Shown: positions 51,256-59,681 of the stretch, in pieces
How the letters are laid out: each line of letters begins with the position of its first letter
Position numbering within the stretch: position 1 is the stretch's first letter
Assembly (NCBI RefSeq): GCF_030407165.1
Contig: NZ_CP129111.1
Location: forward strand, 1,426,001 to 1,490,000
Direction: 5' to 3'
Origin: Fontisubflavum oceani
GTDB lineage: Bacteria > Pseudomonadota > Alphaproteobacteria > Rhodobacterales > Rhodobacteraceae
Length of the DNA stretch: 64,000 nucleotides
The notes under the pieces: model-generated
Database searches by the model: none
Seen by the model: the letters and a program-made list of their open reading frames with translations, nothing else
What the model was told of the DNA's origin: nothing
Program-made: the position numbers and the translations under genes

Positions 51256-52242
51256 CTATTCTGCCGCCAGCTCTGCCGCAACGTCGCGCATATCACCCAG
51301 AACCGAGGAGCGTTCAGACCAGATCGCGTCCCAGGCCGCCGGCACGTCGCCGAAGAATTCTGGACCAACCTCAACGTATGTTTTGCCCGTGCCCTCGATC
51401 TCGTCCAGCCATTGCGGGTCCATCTCGACATAGGTGTCGATTACCTGCGAGAGCTGTTCTTGCATCAACTCCTGGATCATCGTTTGATCGTCAGCCGAAA
51501 GCCCGGCCCAGACCCGGCCAGACACCAAGCCGACCATCGGGAACATCATATGGTTCGACACCACAATCGTGTCGGCATGCTCGTAATAGCGCAGTGCCCA
51601 GATCAGTTCGGCATCCATGTCAATTGCATCGACCTGACCGTTGGCCAACGCGTCATAGACGTCGGGCAGTGGCATTGGCGTCGGCGCCGCGCCGACCTCG
51701 TTGTAGAAGTCGAGGATCGGGGTAAACGGCGTGATCCGCAGCTTCCAGACCTTCCAGATCGGCCGAGGAGCTTACGTCGCCGCGGGTCACGATCTGCCGC
51801 AAGCCCGCCATGCCATAGCCGATGCCGACAACTCCGGCTTGTGCGGGAAGCTGGTCAAGCATTGAGGCCGCGAGGTCAGAGCGCAGGATCTCACCCGCAT
51901 GGGCAATATCTTCGGCCAGGAAGGGCGCGTAGAAGGCACCGAAATCGGGCACCCGGTTCGAGACTTCGGCGACGGTCAGAAACGCCATATCAAGCGCGCC
52001 CGACTGCAACTGCTGCAACATCTCGGCTTCATTGCCCAACTGACGCGCCGGGAAGACCTGCAGCGTGTGTTCACCGTCCGAGGCCTCGGACAGCGCTTCG
52101 CCAAAGCGTTCCGCAGCTTGGGTCCAAACATGCGGCGGTGGGGTGATCAGGCCCAGGCGGAACTCCTCGGCTGTTGCATATGTCCCCATCAGAACCAGGG
52201 CGGTCGCAGCCCCCCGATCAGCGTCCCGAAAGTCTTCGGCAT
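51256..52242 (-). CDS. dctP: TRAP transporter substrate-binding protein, with two apparent frameshifts
   Basis: The periplasmic binding protein for the adjacent dctQM. ATG 52242..52240, behind GGGAG, opens a signal peptide (MPKTFGTLIGG). The frame is lost at the six-C run 52210-52215 (one base short) and a second frame continues through EEFRLGLITPPPHVW to SADLEGL. It is lost again at 51745-51746, where one base too many occurs, and the last third (PLPDVYDALANGQVDAIDMD) reads to 51256. Correcting both gives a normal 328-residue DctP. Substrate unknown. Confidence 0.85.
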
Positions 52243-52295
52243 CTGTGTACTCCCATTGTTGATAAGCGTGGCGCTTTGATGCGCCATCATTGGTT

Positions 52296-52838
52296 CTAAA
52301 GCGTGACCCATCCCTCTGGCGGTTCTTTGCCAGGGTGGATTTCGCCACAGCTTACGCAGGTCCGTAATTTATTTGAAGCATAAAATTTCTCGTAGACTGG
52401 CGGCAAGTCATCGACGATGGATTGAAGCTGCATTTCGGCCCGGTGGACCAAATTTTGGCAATTAAAACAATACCATTCGATGGCATCCAACTCTCCGGTT
52501 TGACGCTTCGGCTCGATCACGAGGCCGATGGAGCCTTCTTGCGGGCGCTGCGGCGAATGCCGGATATGCGGCGGCAAGAGGAAGATATCGCCCTCGCGAA
52601 TCGGCACATCATAGAACTCGGTGCCGTCATAAAGCTTCAGCAGCATGTCGCCTTGAAGCTGATAGAAAAACTCCTCAACCGGATCGTCATGATAGTCGGT
52701 CCGCTTGTTCGGGCCGCCGACAATCGTGACCATCAAATCGGCATCTTCCCAGATTTGTTGATTGCCCACCGGCGGCTTCAACAGGTGCCGGTGTTCGTCA
52801 ATCCAGTTTTGAAAGTTGAAGGCGCTCAACCGTCCCAT
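52296..52838 (-). CDS. nbaC: 3-hydroxyanthranilate 3,4-dioxygenase
   Basis: A cupin dioxygenase that opens 3-hydroxyanthranilate to the quinolinate precursor. The 180-residue product has iron ligands His50, Glu56 and His94 in the expected spacing, and the C-terminal rubredoxin-like metal site C124xxC127/C161xxC164 of the bacterial enzyme. ATG 52838 follows GAGGAGA. Downstream genes of the usual 3-hydroxyanthranilate pathway (semialdehyde dehydrogenase, decarboxylase, deaminase) are absent here. Confidence 0.88.
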   Translation of the reverse strand: MGRLSAFNFQNWIDEHRHLLKPPVGNQQIWEDADLMVTIVGGPNKRTDYHDDPVEEFFYQLQGDMLLKLYDGTEFYDVPIREGDIFLLPPHIRHSPQRPQEGSIGLVIEPKRQTGELDAIEWYCFNCQNLVHRAEMQLQSIVDDLPPVYEKFYASNKLRTCVSCGEIHPGKEPPEGWVTL

Positions 52839-52947
52839 GATATCTCCTCGCCCAAGCGGTGTTTGGGTCAGACTGCGCTTGCTCTGATATCCGCTCAATC
52901 CCTAGTTTTGAAATCAGCTATCGGGAAAATCTATACCTGTTAAGGCG

Positions 52948-53883
52948 TCAGATGGCGTTTGCCACCTGACGAAGTGCTGTCAAGAACCCGTCGGCGGCGG
53001 GCGAGAGATTGTCCTTCTCTCGGACGGTTACACCCACCGGCCCGGTCCCAAACGGGACCTTCCAAGAGAGTGCAGCCAAAAGGCCGAGCGCGATATCCTG
53101 CTCCGCCACATGGGCCGGCATGAAGCCGATCAACTCGTTGTTCTGAATAAGCGTCCGGTTGGTCAGGTAGGAGATGCTTTCGACCATCATCGGCGGCACA
53201 TAGAGGTCTTGCCCCACGAAGAACTGATCGATTTGACGTCGCAGCGTTGTTTGGGCGGGCGGGAGAATCCAGCCGAATGCTTCGAGATCCGAGAACCTCA
53301 GGTCGGCCCTCCTCGCCAGCGGATGGTCAGGGCCAACCACCGCCAGGATGTGTTCTTCAAACAGCACGATCTGCTCAAGCTCTTGCCGATGACGTTGCGA
53401 GGGTAGACGCCCGACCACCATGTCTATCTCGCCATTGCGGAGGGCAGGCATCAGCATTTCATTGGTGCCTTCCACAACCCGCAAGGCCACGCCTGGGCGG
53501 GTCGCCAGCATCGTCTCGATCGCTTTTGGCAAGAGATGCGAGGACGCAGCCAGAAGCGTGCCCACGACAATCCGCCCACTATTGCCCTCGGATAAGTCGT
53601 CGAGTTCTTCAGCGGCGTTTGCGATCTGCGCAAAGATCAGCTTGCAGTGACGGATCAGCACCTCGCCCGCTGGCGTTGCGATCACGCCGCGATTGGTGCG
53701 GGTAAAGAGCTGCACGGCGAAATCTAACTCGAGGTCTTGGATCATTTTGGTCGCGGCGGGCTGCGAGACGTTCATCTCCCGCGCGGCGTTCTGGATACTG
53801 CCATGACGCCCCACCGCAATCAGCAGGCGGAGTTGCCTGAGTTTCAGCCGGTTGGCGATGCGCCCCGCGATCCGTTGGGCCAT
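52948..53883 (-). CDS. LysR-family transcriptional regulator
   Basis: A 311-residue LTTR. The N-terminal winged helix includes RQLRLLIAVGRHGSIQNAAREMNVSQPAATKMIQDLE (residues about 16-52); the C-terminal effector-binding domain follows, similar in style to GbpR/PcaQ-type regulators of carboxylate or aromatic catabolism. It starts 1 base after the nadX stop. The probable target is the T-N11-A box at 54735-54751. Confidence 0.93.
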   Translation of the reverse strand: MAQRIAGRIANRLKLRQLRLLIAVGRHGSIQNAAREMNVSQPAATKMIQDLELDFAVQLFTRTNRGVIATPAGEVLIRHCKLIFAQIANAAEELDDLSEGNSGRIVVGTLLAASSHLLPKAIETMLATRPGVALRVVEGTNEMLMPALRNGEIDMVVGRLPSQRHRQELEQIVLFEEHILAVVGPDHPLARRADLRFSDLEAFGWILPPAQTTLRRQIDQFFVGQDLYVPPMMVESISYLTNRTLIQNNELIGFMPAHVAEQDIALGLLAALSWKVPFGTGPVGVTVREKDNLSPAADGFLTALRQVANAI

Positions 53884-53884
53884 C

Positions 53885-54670
53885 TCAGAACCCGATGTCG
53901 GCTTGGCTCTGCCGGAGGGCCGCGACGGCGCTCATTGCGGCCAGCGCCGAGCTTTTCGGATTGTCTGGCAGGCTCCGCCCCGAGATTTCAAACCGAAACG
54001 TGCCAAATGCGCCCTCGGCTTCCAGAACGTGGATGTTTGCGGTGATGCCGGGGTCTGCGATCAGTTCGACCTTCGTGTCGTCAAATCCGATTCCGGCAAG
54101 CGCCACTGCCGCCGCGACATTGGCGTTTTTCGGATAGGTCAGCGCCGCATCGCGGGCCGTGCCGTCAAAATGGGTGGCGGGCGCAGGGCCCATGTTTGTG
54201 AGGTTCAAGACATCTTCCGCTGGCGATCCGAGCCAACCCTTTGGCGGTTTGCGCCCTGTATAGCGTACCGCGCCGATCTCTCCGACCGATGCCGCACGAA
54301 GCGCATCGAGCGCGCCGATTGCGCCGCTGGCCAGATGCAACCGGCTTCCCCCTGCTTTGGCGGCGATTTGCAACTCGGTTGCCAGCGTCTCATCGGCCAA
54401 GGCGCCAAGAGACAGTGTGATCACAGAGAGCCCAGCTTTGAGCGCATCAGGGCCATGGTCGGCAAGCCCGCTATGCCCCGCGCAGTCGATCAGCAGTTTC
54501 ACTTCAGAAGGCAACTCGGCGACTGACCCAACATATGCCGCGTCCGGCACGGTTTGCGCCCGGGTGCTGCCAGCGCGAGTGATGAAGGCGGCGGGCCCAT
54601 CGCCGCTGCGTCTCAATTGGGCGGCCACATATCCTGCGATACTGCCATTCCCGATCACGGCGATTGTCAT
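53885..54670 (-). CDS. nadX: L-aspartate dehydrogenase family protein (NadX)
   Basis: Catalyses NAD(P)-linked oxidation of aspartate to iminoaspartate. The 261-residue product has a Rossmann start (TIAVIGNGSIAGYVA), LASGAIGALDALRAAS, and the family's YPKNANVAAAVALAGIGFDDT and ANIH segments. ATG 54670 follows AAGGAGGAGGA. In this context it could serve amino-group removal from a catabolic intermediate rather than NAD synthesis. Confidence 0.88.
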   Translation of the reverse strand: MTIAVIGNGSIAGYVAAQLRRSGDGPAAFITRAGSTRAQTVPDAAYVGSVAELPSEVKLLIDCAGHSGLADHGPDALKAGLSVITLSLGALADETLATELQIAAKAGGSRLHLASGAIGALDALRAASVGEIGAVRYTGRKPPKGWLGSPAEDVLNLTNMGPAPATHFDGTARDAALTYPKNANVAAAVALAGIGFDDTKVELIADPGITANIHVLEAEGAFGTFRFEISGRSLPDNPKSSALAAMSAVAALRQSQADIGF

Positions 54671-54734
54671 AGCATGGCTCCTCCTCCTTAGGCTCTTGCT
54701 GGCACAAGTATTCCTTTGCAGCAAATTCTTTAGC

Positions 54735-54751
54735 TATTCTTTCAATGAATA
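54735..54751. promoter_or_regulatory. LysR-type T-N11-A binding box
   Basis: TATTC-TTTCAAT-GAATA, containing ATTC-N7-GAAT, the classic LTTR dyad. It sits between the divergent nadX-lysR-nbaC-dctPQM operon and the molybdenum hydroxylase gene, so one bound regulator could control both. Confidence 0.65.
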
Positions 54752-54832
54752 CCCAATTTCGGACTTACGATTTTACCCCGCGAGAGAAGCGGTGTTGGTA
54801 TCACCTCGAATAGCGCGGAATGCCGAAAACCG

Positions 54833-56950
54833 ATGTCGAAAACTTCAAATCGCTGGGTTGGTGCCCGCATAACGCGCCGGGAAGATCCCGATCTGCTGCG
54901 TGGGCAAGCCCGGTTTACCGATGACATCCGGCTCGACACCCCGCTTCACCTGGCCTTTCTGCGCAGCCCGATGGCCTCTGGAACCTTGGTGGAGGTCGAG
55001 ATTGAAGAGGCGCTGGCTTCCCCCGGCGTGCACGCGATCCACCTGGCGCAAGATATCGGGCGGACCTCCCCGTTGTCGGTCAACCGAGTCCTACCGTTGC
55101 CGAACCCACCGGCCTTTCCGCTCTTGGCCCAATCCCGGGTTGAGGCCGTGGGGCAGCCGATTGCAGCTGTTCTGGCCAGCCGCCTGGCCGAAGCGCAGGA
55201 CGCAGCCGACTTGATTTTTGCCGAGATTGAGGACGAAGACACTCCGCCACCGCGCCCACTGGCTCAGAAACACTGGAAAACCGGAATCCTAGACCAGACC
55301 TTTGCCAAGGCCGCGCTTGTAGTGGAAGCAGAAATCCAACATCCGCGCCTTGCCCCATCGCCGATGGAGCCGCGCGCGATTGCGGTCGCGTATGATCGTG
55401 CTACGGAGCGGGCGACGATCTGGCATTCGACCCAAACACCCCATCGTACGCGCTCGGAACTCGCACAAATCTTAGGCATCGATGTCGACCGGTTGCATGT
55501 GATCGCGCCCAGTGTCGGCGGGGCGTTTGGTATGAAGGCCTCGCTCTATCCGGAGGAGGTTTTTGCCGTTTGGGCCGCGTTTCATCACCGCCATGCGGTG
55601 AAATGGATGGCGAGTCGCAGTGATGATTTCTTGTCTGCGACGCACGGGCGTGGCCTGACGACAAAGGGGCGTCTGGCGCTGTCAGAAGAAGGGAAGTTCC
55701 TGGCCCTGAGTGCCGAGATTGACGCGCCACTTGGCCATTGGCTCCCCAATAGTGGGTTGATCCCGGCTTGGAATGCGGCCCGCATTCTGCCAGCCGGGTA
55801 TGACATTCCAGAGCTTGATTTGGCGACAACGGCCTGCGCCGAAAATCGCCCGGCAATGGGAATCTATCGCGGGGCAGGGCGACCGGAAGCCAATTGTCTG
55901 ATTGAACGTTTGATCGACAAAGCAGCCCGCGTCAGCGGCATAGATCCGGTTGAGTTGCGGCGGCACAATTTGCTTGGTCCCATGGACTTGCCGCACAAGA
56001 CGCTCTCTGGCGACATACTCGATTCCGGTGATTACCCGGGCGTGCTTGACCGGTTGACTAAGAGCGCTGGCTACACCGCCTTGTTGGAGGAGAGAGACCG
56101 GCGGCGCGCGATGGGCGAGCTGGTGGGCCTTGGTGTTGCGTTTTACCTCGAACCCTCTGGCAGCGGATGGGAAACCGCGCGTGTGACGCTCAAGCCAGAT
56201 GGGCACGTCGACGTGTTAAGCGGCAGTTCCTCTCAAGGGCACGGTCGAGAGACGGCCTTTGCGCAAATCGTTGCGGATGCGCTTGGCCTAGATCCTGCCA
56301 AAGTCACCGTCACCTGTGGTAATACCGATCTTTGCCCCCCAGGGATCGGCGCCCTGGCGAGCCGCAGCACAGCCATTGGCGGCAGCGCCGTTCTTGCCGC
56401 TTGCCAGGAGATTGTCCGCCGCCAGGCACAGGGCGAACCCGCGCCGCTCAGCGCCGAAATGCGCTATGAAAATGACGGTCAGGCCTGGGGATATGGGGCG
56501 TATCTTGTGATGGCGGCGATTGATCGCGAGACCGGGGTGATGACGCTGGAACAGGTGCATGCCATTGACGATGCGGGCACCATCCTGAACCCGCTTCTGG
56601 TGGAGGGCCAAGTCATGGGCGGCTTTGCGCAAGGCTTCGGTGAAGCGATGATGGAGGCCCTGCATTTCGATGCGGATGGGCAACTCTTGACCGGGTCCTT
56701 CATGGATTATGCCATGCCGCGCGCGACGGATGTGCCACCACTGAAGATCGACAAGACCGAAACACCGAGCCCGATGAATATCCTTGGCGCCAAAGGCGTG
56801 GGGGAGGCTGGCACAATCGGCGCGCCCGCTGCCATTCTCAACGCCGCCCATGACGCGCTTGCGCCGCTTGGTGTAACCGATCTGCAAATGCCCCTGACAC
56901 CCAGCAAAATCTGGCAGGCGATCTGCGCCGCCGAGGAAGGAAAGACCTGA
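54833..56950 (+). CDS. molybdopterin-dependent hydroxylase large subunit (xanthine dehydrogenase family)
   Basis: A 705-residue CoxL/XdhB-type subunit. It has the N-terminal ald_Xan a/b hammerhead domain (VGARITRREDPDLLRGQARFTDDI split around residues 9-32), PSVGGAFGMK, YRGAGRPEA near the molybdenum site, and the catalytic glutamate in GVGEAGTIGAP. No FAD or 2Fe-2S subunit lies nearby. Between GGSAVLAACQ and GAYLVMAAID, sequence is about 60-70 residues shorter than usual. It could hydroxylate an N-heteroaromatic acid. Confidence 0.87.
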   Translation: MSKTSNRWVGARITRREDPDLLRGQARFTDDIRLDTPLHLAFLRSPMASGTLVEVEIEEALASPGVHAIHLAQDIGRTSPLSVNRVLPLPNPPAFPLLAQSRVEAVGQPIAAVLASRLAEAQDAADLIFAEIEDEDTPPPRPLAQKHWKTGILDQTFAKAALVVEAEIQHPRLAPSPMEPRAIAVAYDRATERATIWHSTQTPHRTRSELAQILGIDVDRLHVIAPSVGGAFGMKASLYPEEVFAVWAAFHHRHAVKWMASRSDDFLSATHGRGLTTKGRLALSEEGKFLALSAEIDAPLGHWLPNSGLIPAWNAARILPAGYDIPELDLATTACAENRPAMGIYRGAGRPEANCLIERLIDKAARVSGIDPVELRRHNLLGPMDLPHKTLSGDILDSGDYPGVLDRLTKSAGYTALLEERDRRRAMGELVGLGVAFYLEPSGSGWETARVTLKPDGHVDVLSGSSSQGHGRETAFAQIVADALGLDPAKVTVTCGNTDLCPPGIGALASRSTAIGGSAVLAACQEIVRRQAQGEPAPLSAEMRYENDGQAWGYGAYLVMAAIDRETGVMTLEQVHAIDDAGTILNPLLVEGQVMGGFAQGFGEAMMEALHFDADGQLLTGSFMDYAMPRATDVPPLKIDKTETPSPMNILGAKGVGEAGTIGAPAAILNAAHDALAPLGVTDLQMPLTPSKIWQAICAAEEGKT

Positions 56951-57903
56951 TGCACTACTCAAAGCTTGATGCGAAAGACTATGCCCGAGAGCACATGCGC
57001 GGCATCTGGGCCGCCGCGCTCAACCCGTTTCATGCTGATGGTTTCTTCAATGAAGCGGGGCTTCGCGCCAATATCCGCCATTGGATCGATGATTTGGATA
57101 TCGCGGGCCTCTTCATTGCCGGGAAGCAGGGTGAGTTCTTCTCCATGTCGCTTGAAGAGCGCAAACGTAACTTCGAGATTGCGGTTGAAGAATGTGATGG
57201 CAAGGCGGGCACAATCATGTCTGCCTCGGATCAGAACTTCGATACGGTTGTCGAATTGGCCAAACATGCGCAGGCCTGCGGCGCGGATTATGTGGTCGTC
57301 CACGCACCGGTCCTGCATTTCGTGACCGATCCCGATGATACGGTTTTCAATTACTACAAAACCCTGTGCGATCAGGTGGATATCGGCATCGCCATGTGGT
57401 CGCATCCCGATAGTGGCTATCTGATGAGCCCCGACCTTTGTGCCCGGGTCGCGGAGTTGCCCAATATCGTGGCGATCAAATACTCGGTCCCGCGAGAGAT
57501 GTATGTGCGGTTGACCCATATGGTGGGCGACAAGATTCACGTCTCCACGGCGTCAGAGGCCGAATGGCTCGACAATATCGAAGAGCTTGGGTGGCGGCTC
57601 TATCTCTGCTCCTCGCCGCCCTATCAGTTGCAGACGAAATCCGACCAACGGATGAACGACTATACGCGGTTGGCTTTTGAGGGCCGTTTTGCTGAGGCCC
57701 GCCGGGTGCGGGACAGCTTGGAACCGGTGCGCGAGGCGATCAAAGCCAGCAAGCCAGGCGGCAAACCCCAGGCCCATGGGAAGTATTGGCAGGAACTGCT
57801 TGGGCAGGTCGGTGGTCCGGTCCGCGCGCCGCTTCTGCAATTGACCGAGGAGGAGAAAGCCGCCACCCGCGCGGCGTTCGAGGGCTGTGGCCTCAAGCTG
57901 TGA
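56950..57903 (+). CDS. dihydrodipicolinate synthase/N-acetylneuraminate lyase family protein
   Basis: A 317-residue class I aldolase-type TIM barrel. The Schiff-base lysine is Lys177 (NIVAIKYSVPRE), and the GxxGE motif appears as GKQGE (58-62). The YY pair of true DHDPS is replaced (HAPVLHF at 118-124), so it is unlikely to make dihydrodipicolinate. It overlaps the molybdenum hydroxylase gene by one base and should act in the same pathway on a keto acid. Confidence 0.85.
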   Translation: MHYSKLDAKDYAREHMRGIWAAALNPFHADGFFNEAGLRANIRHWIDDLDIAGLFIAGKQGEFFSMSLEERKRNFEIAVEECDGKAGTIMSASDQNFDTVVELAKHAQACGADYVVVHAPVLHFVTDPDDTVFNYYKTLCDQVDIGIAMWSHPDSGYLMSPDLCARVAELPNIVAIKYSVPREMYVRLTHMVGDKIHVSTASEAEWLDNIEELGWRLYLCSSPPYQLQTKSDQRMNDYTRLAFEGRFAEARRVRDSLEPVREAIKASKPGGKPQAHGKYWQELLGQVGGPVRAPLLQLTEEEKAATRAAFEGCGLKL

Positions 57904-57910
57904 TCGGCCT

Positions 57911-59232
57911 CTATGTCGTTAAGGCTGTATCCAAGGCGCGTGAGAGCTTGCCGACCAGCTCATCGATTTGCGTATCTTTGATAATGAAGGGGGCGCGAGC
58001 AGGATGTGATCGCCGCTGCGGCCATCGACAGTGCCACCTGCGGGGTAGCAAATCAGCCCTTCGGCCATCGCGGCGCTCTTTACCCGCGTGTGTAATTTGC
58101 GGGCCGGGTCAAAGGGTGTCTTCGTGGCCCGATCCTCGACCAATTCGATCCCGCGAAACAACCCACGCCCACGGATGTCACCGACATGTGCGTGTTGGGC
58201 GAAAGCGGCGTGCAAAGCGGCGGCGAGAGTATCGCCCTGAGCCGTTACCCGCGGCATCAAATCCCGCTCTATCATCGCATTTACAACCGCATGACCCGCT
58301 GCGGCGGCGAGGGGGTGGCCATGATAGGTATGCCCGTGCTGGAAACTGCCCGATCCATCCGCGATGGCTTTGTAAATCGTGCCGGAACACAGCATCGCCC
58401 CAATCGGCGCATAGCCCGCGCCAAGCCCCTTGGCGATTGTCACGATGTCAGGGGAGATGCCTTCCTGCTCGCTGGCAAAGAGGCTCCCCGTCCGCCCCAT
58501 GCCACACATCACCTCATCCAAGATCAGCAATATGCCAGACTGGTCGCAGATCTCGCGAATACGACTAAAATACCCGTCCACCGCAGGCACGGCACCTGCT
58601 GTTGCGCCGACAACCGGTTCGGCGATGAAGGCCATCACGGTCTCGGGGCCGAGCCGCTCGATCTCGGTCTCCAGCTCATTTGCCGCCCGCTGACCATAGT
58701 CATAGAGGCTCTCGCCTTCGGCCCGGTGACGATATTCAAAACACGGTGCGATATGGCTGGTTTCGACCAAAAGCGGCGCGTATTTCTCGCGCCGCCAGGC
58801 ATTGCCGCCCGCCGCCAATGCGCCAAGTGTGTTGCCGTGATAGCTCTGCCGCCGAGCGATGACACGGTGGCGCTCTGGCTCCCCGATCTCCAGGAAATAC
58901 TGCCGGGCGAGCTTGATGGCGGCCTCAACCGCCTCGGACCCGCCGGAGAGGAGGTAGACTCTCTCAATCCCGTCGGGCGCCTGCGCGATCAGAAGGTCGG
59001 CCAATTTCTCGGCAGGATCGGAGGTGAAAAACCCGGTATGGGCAAACGCTACTTGATCCAACTGCGCATGGACAGCCGCCCGGACATCCGCGTCGGAATG
59101 GCCCAGGCATGAGACAGCCGCGCCACCGGAGCCGTCAAGATAGGCTTTGCCAGTGCTATCGTAGAGATAACAACCGTCGCCGCGCACCGCCTTCGGCAAA
59201 GGTGCCGAGCCGCGACCAAAGATATGGCTCAC
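57911..59232 (-). CDS. class III aminotransferase, frameshifted near the C-terminus
   Basis: A PLP enzyme of the omega-amino acid/pyruvate type. The PLP lysine is in TIAKGLGAGYAPIG, with ILDEVMCGMGRTG upstream and GHTYHGHPLAAAAGHAV downstream. As written it stops at 57919 with an atypical end (SLSKIRKSMSW). Adding one G to the five-G run at 57989-57993 restores the expected ending (PFIIKDTQIDELVGKL) to a stop at 57911, giving 440 residues. It lies next to UspA and a TAXI-TRAP transporter; the amino substrate is unknown. Confidence 0.88.
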
Positions 59233-59237
59233 AGGCC

Positions 59238-59669
59238 TTACTCCCCCCGGACGACAAAGACCGATTGTTTGGCGTGGCGCACCACCCGGGCCGCATTCGG
59301 GCCAAGCAGATAATCGCTCAGACCCGGCGTGTGCGACCCCATCACGATGGCATCGACATTCAATCGGTCCGCAGCCTCAATGATCAGGTCATAAACCCGG
59401 CCATGCAGCACATGGGGGTGCACCTCAATGTCATCGGGGATGTGCGCGGAGACCCAGGCCGTGAGCTTTTCGCCAACCTCGTGCAGCGCCTTGTCTTCAA
59501 AGCCGGGCTCAAAATAGCTGCCCACGATCGACATACCAAAGTCGGGCACCACGGTTGTGACATGCAGGATGCAGCCATTGCCCTCGCAGAGTTTCAGGGC
59601 GGCGGGCAGGGCCTTTGCCCAACTGTTCTCTGCCGAAAGGTCGATGGGTAGGAGGATCGTTCTAAACAT
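59238..59669 (-). CDS. universal stress protein (UspA family)
   Basis: A 143-residue UspA-fold protein starting MFRTILLPIDLS, with the ATP-binding-type glycine motif GSHTPGLSDYLLGPNAARVV near the C-terminus. ATG 59669, 8 bases after GAGGAG, is preferred to GTG 59678. UspA genes frequently accompany TRAP transporters, where TeaD-like proteins regulate transport; that role is inferred. Confidence 0.9.
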   Translation of the reverse strand: MFRTILLPIDLSAENSWAKALPAALKLCEGNGCILHVTTVVPDFGMSIVGSYFEPGFEDKALHEVGEKLTAWVSAHIPDDIEVHPHVLHGRVYDLIIEAADRLNVDAIVMGSHTPGLSDYLLGPNAARVVRHAKQSVFVVRGE

Positions 59670-59681
59670 CTCTCGCACTCC

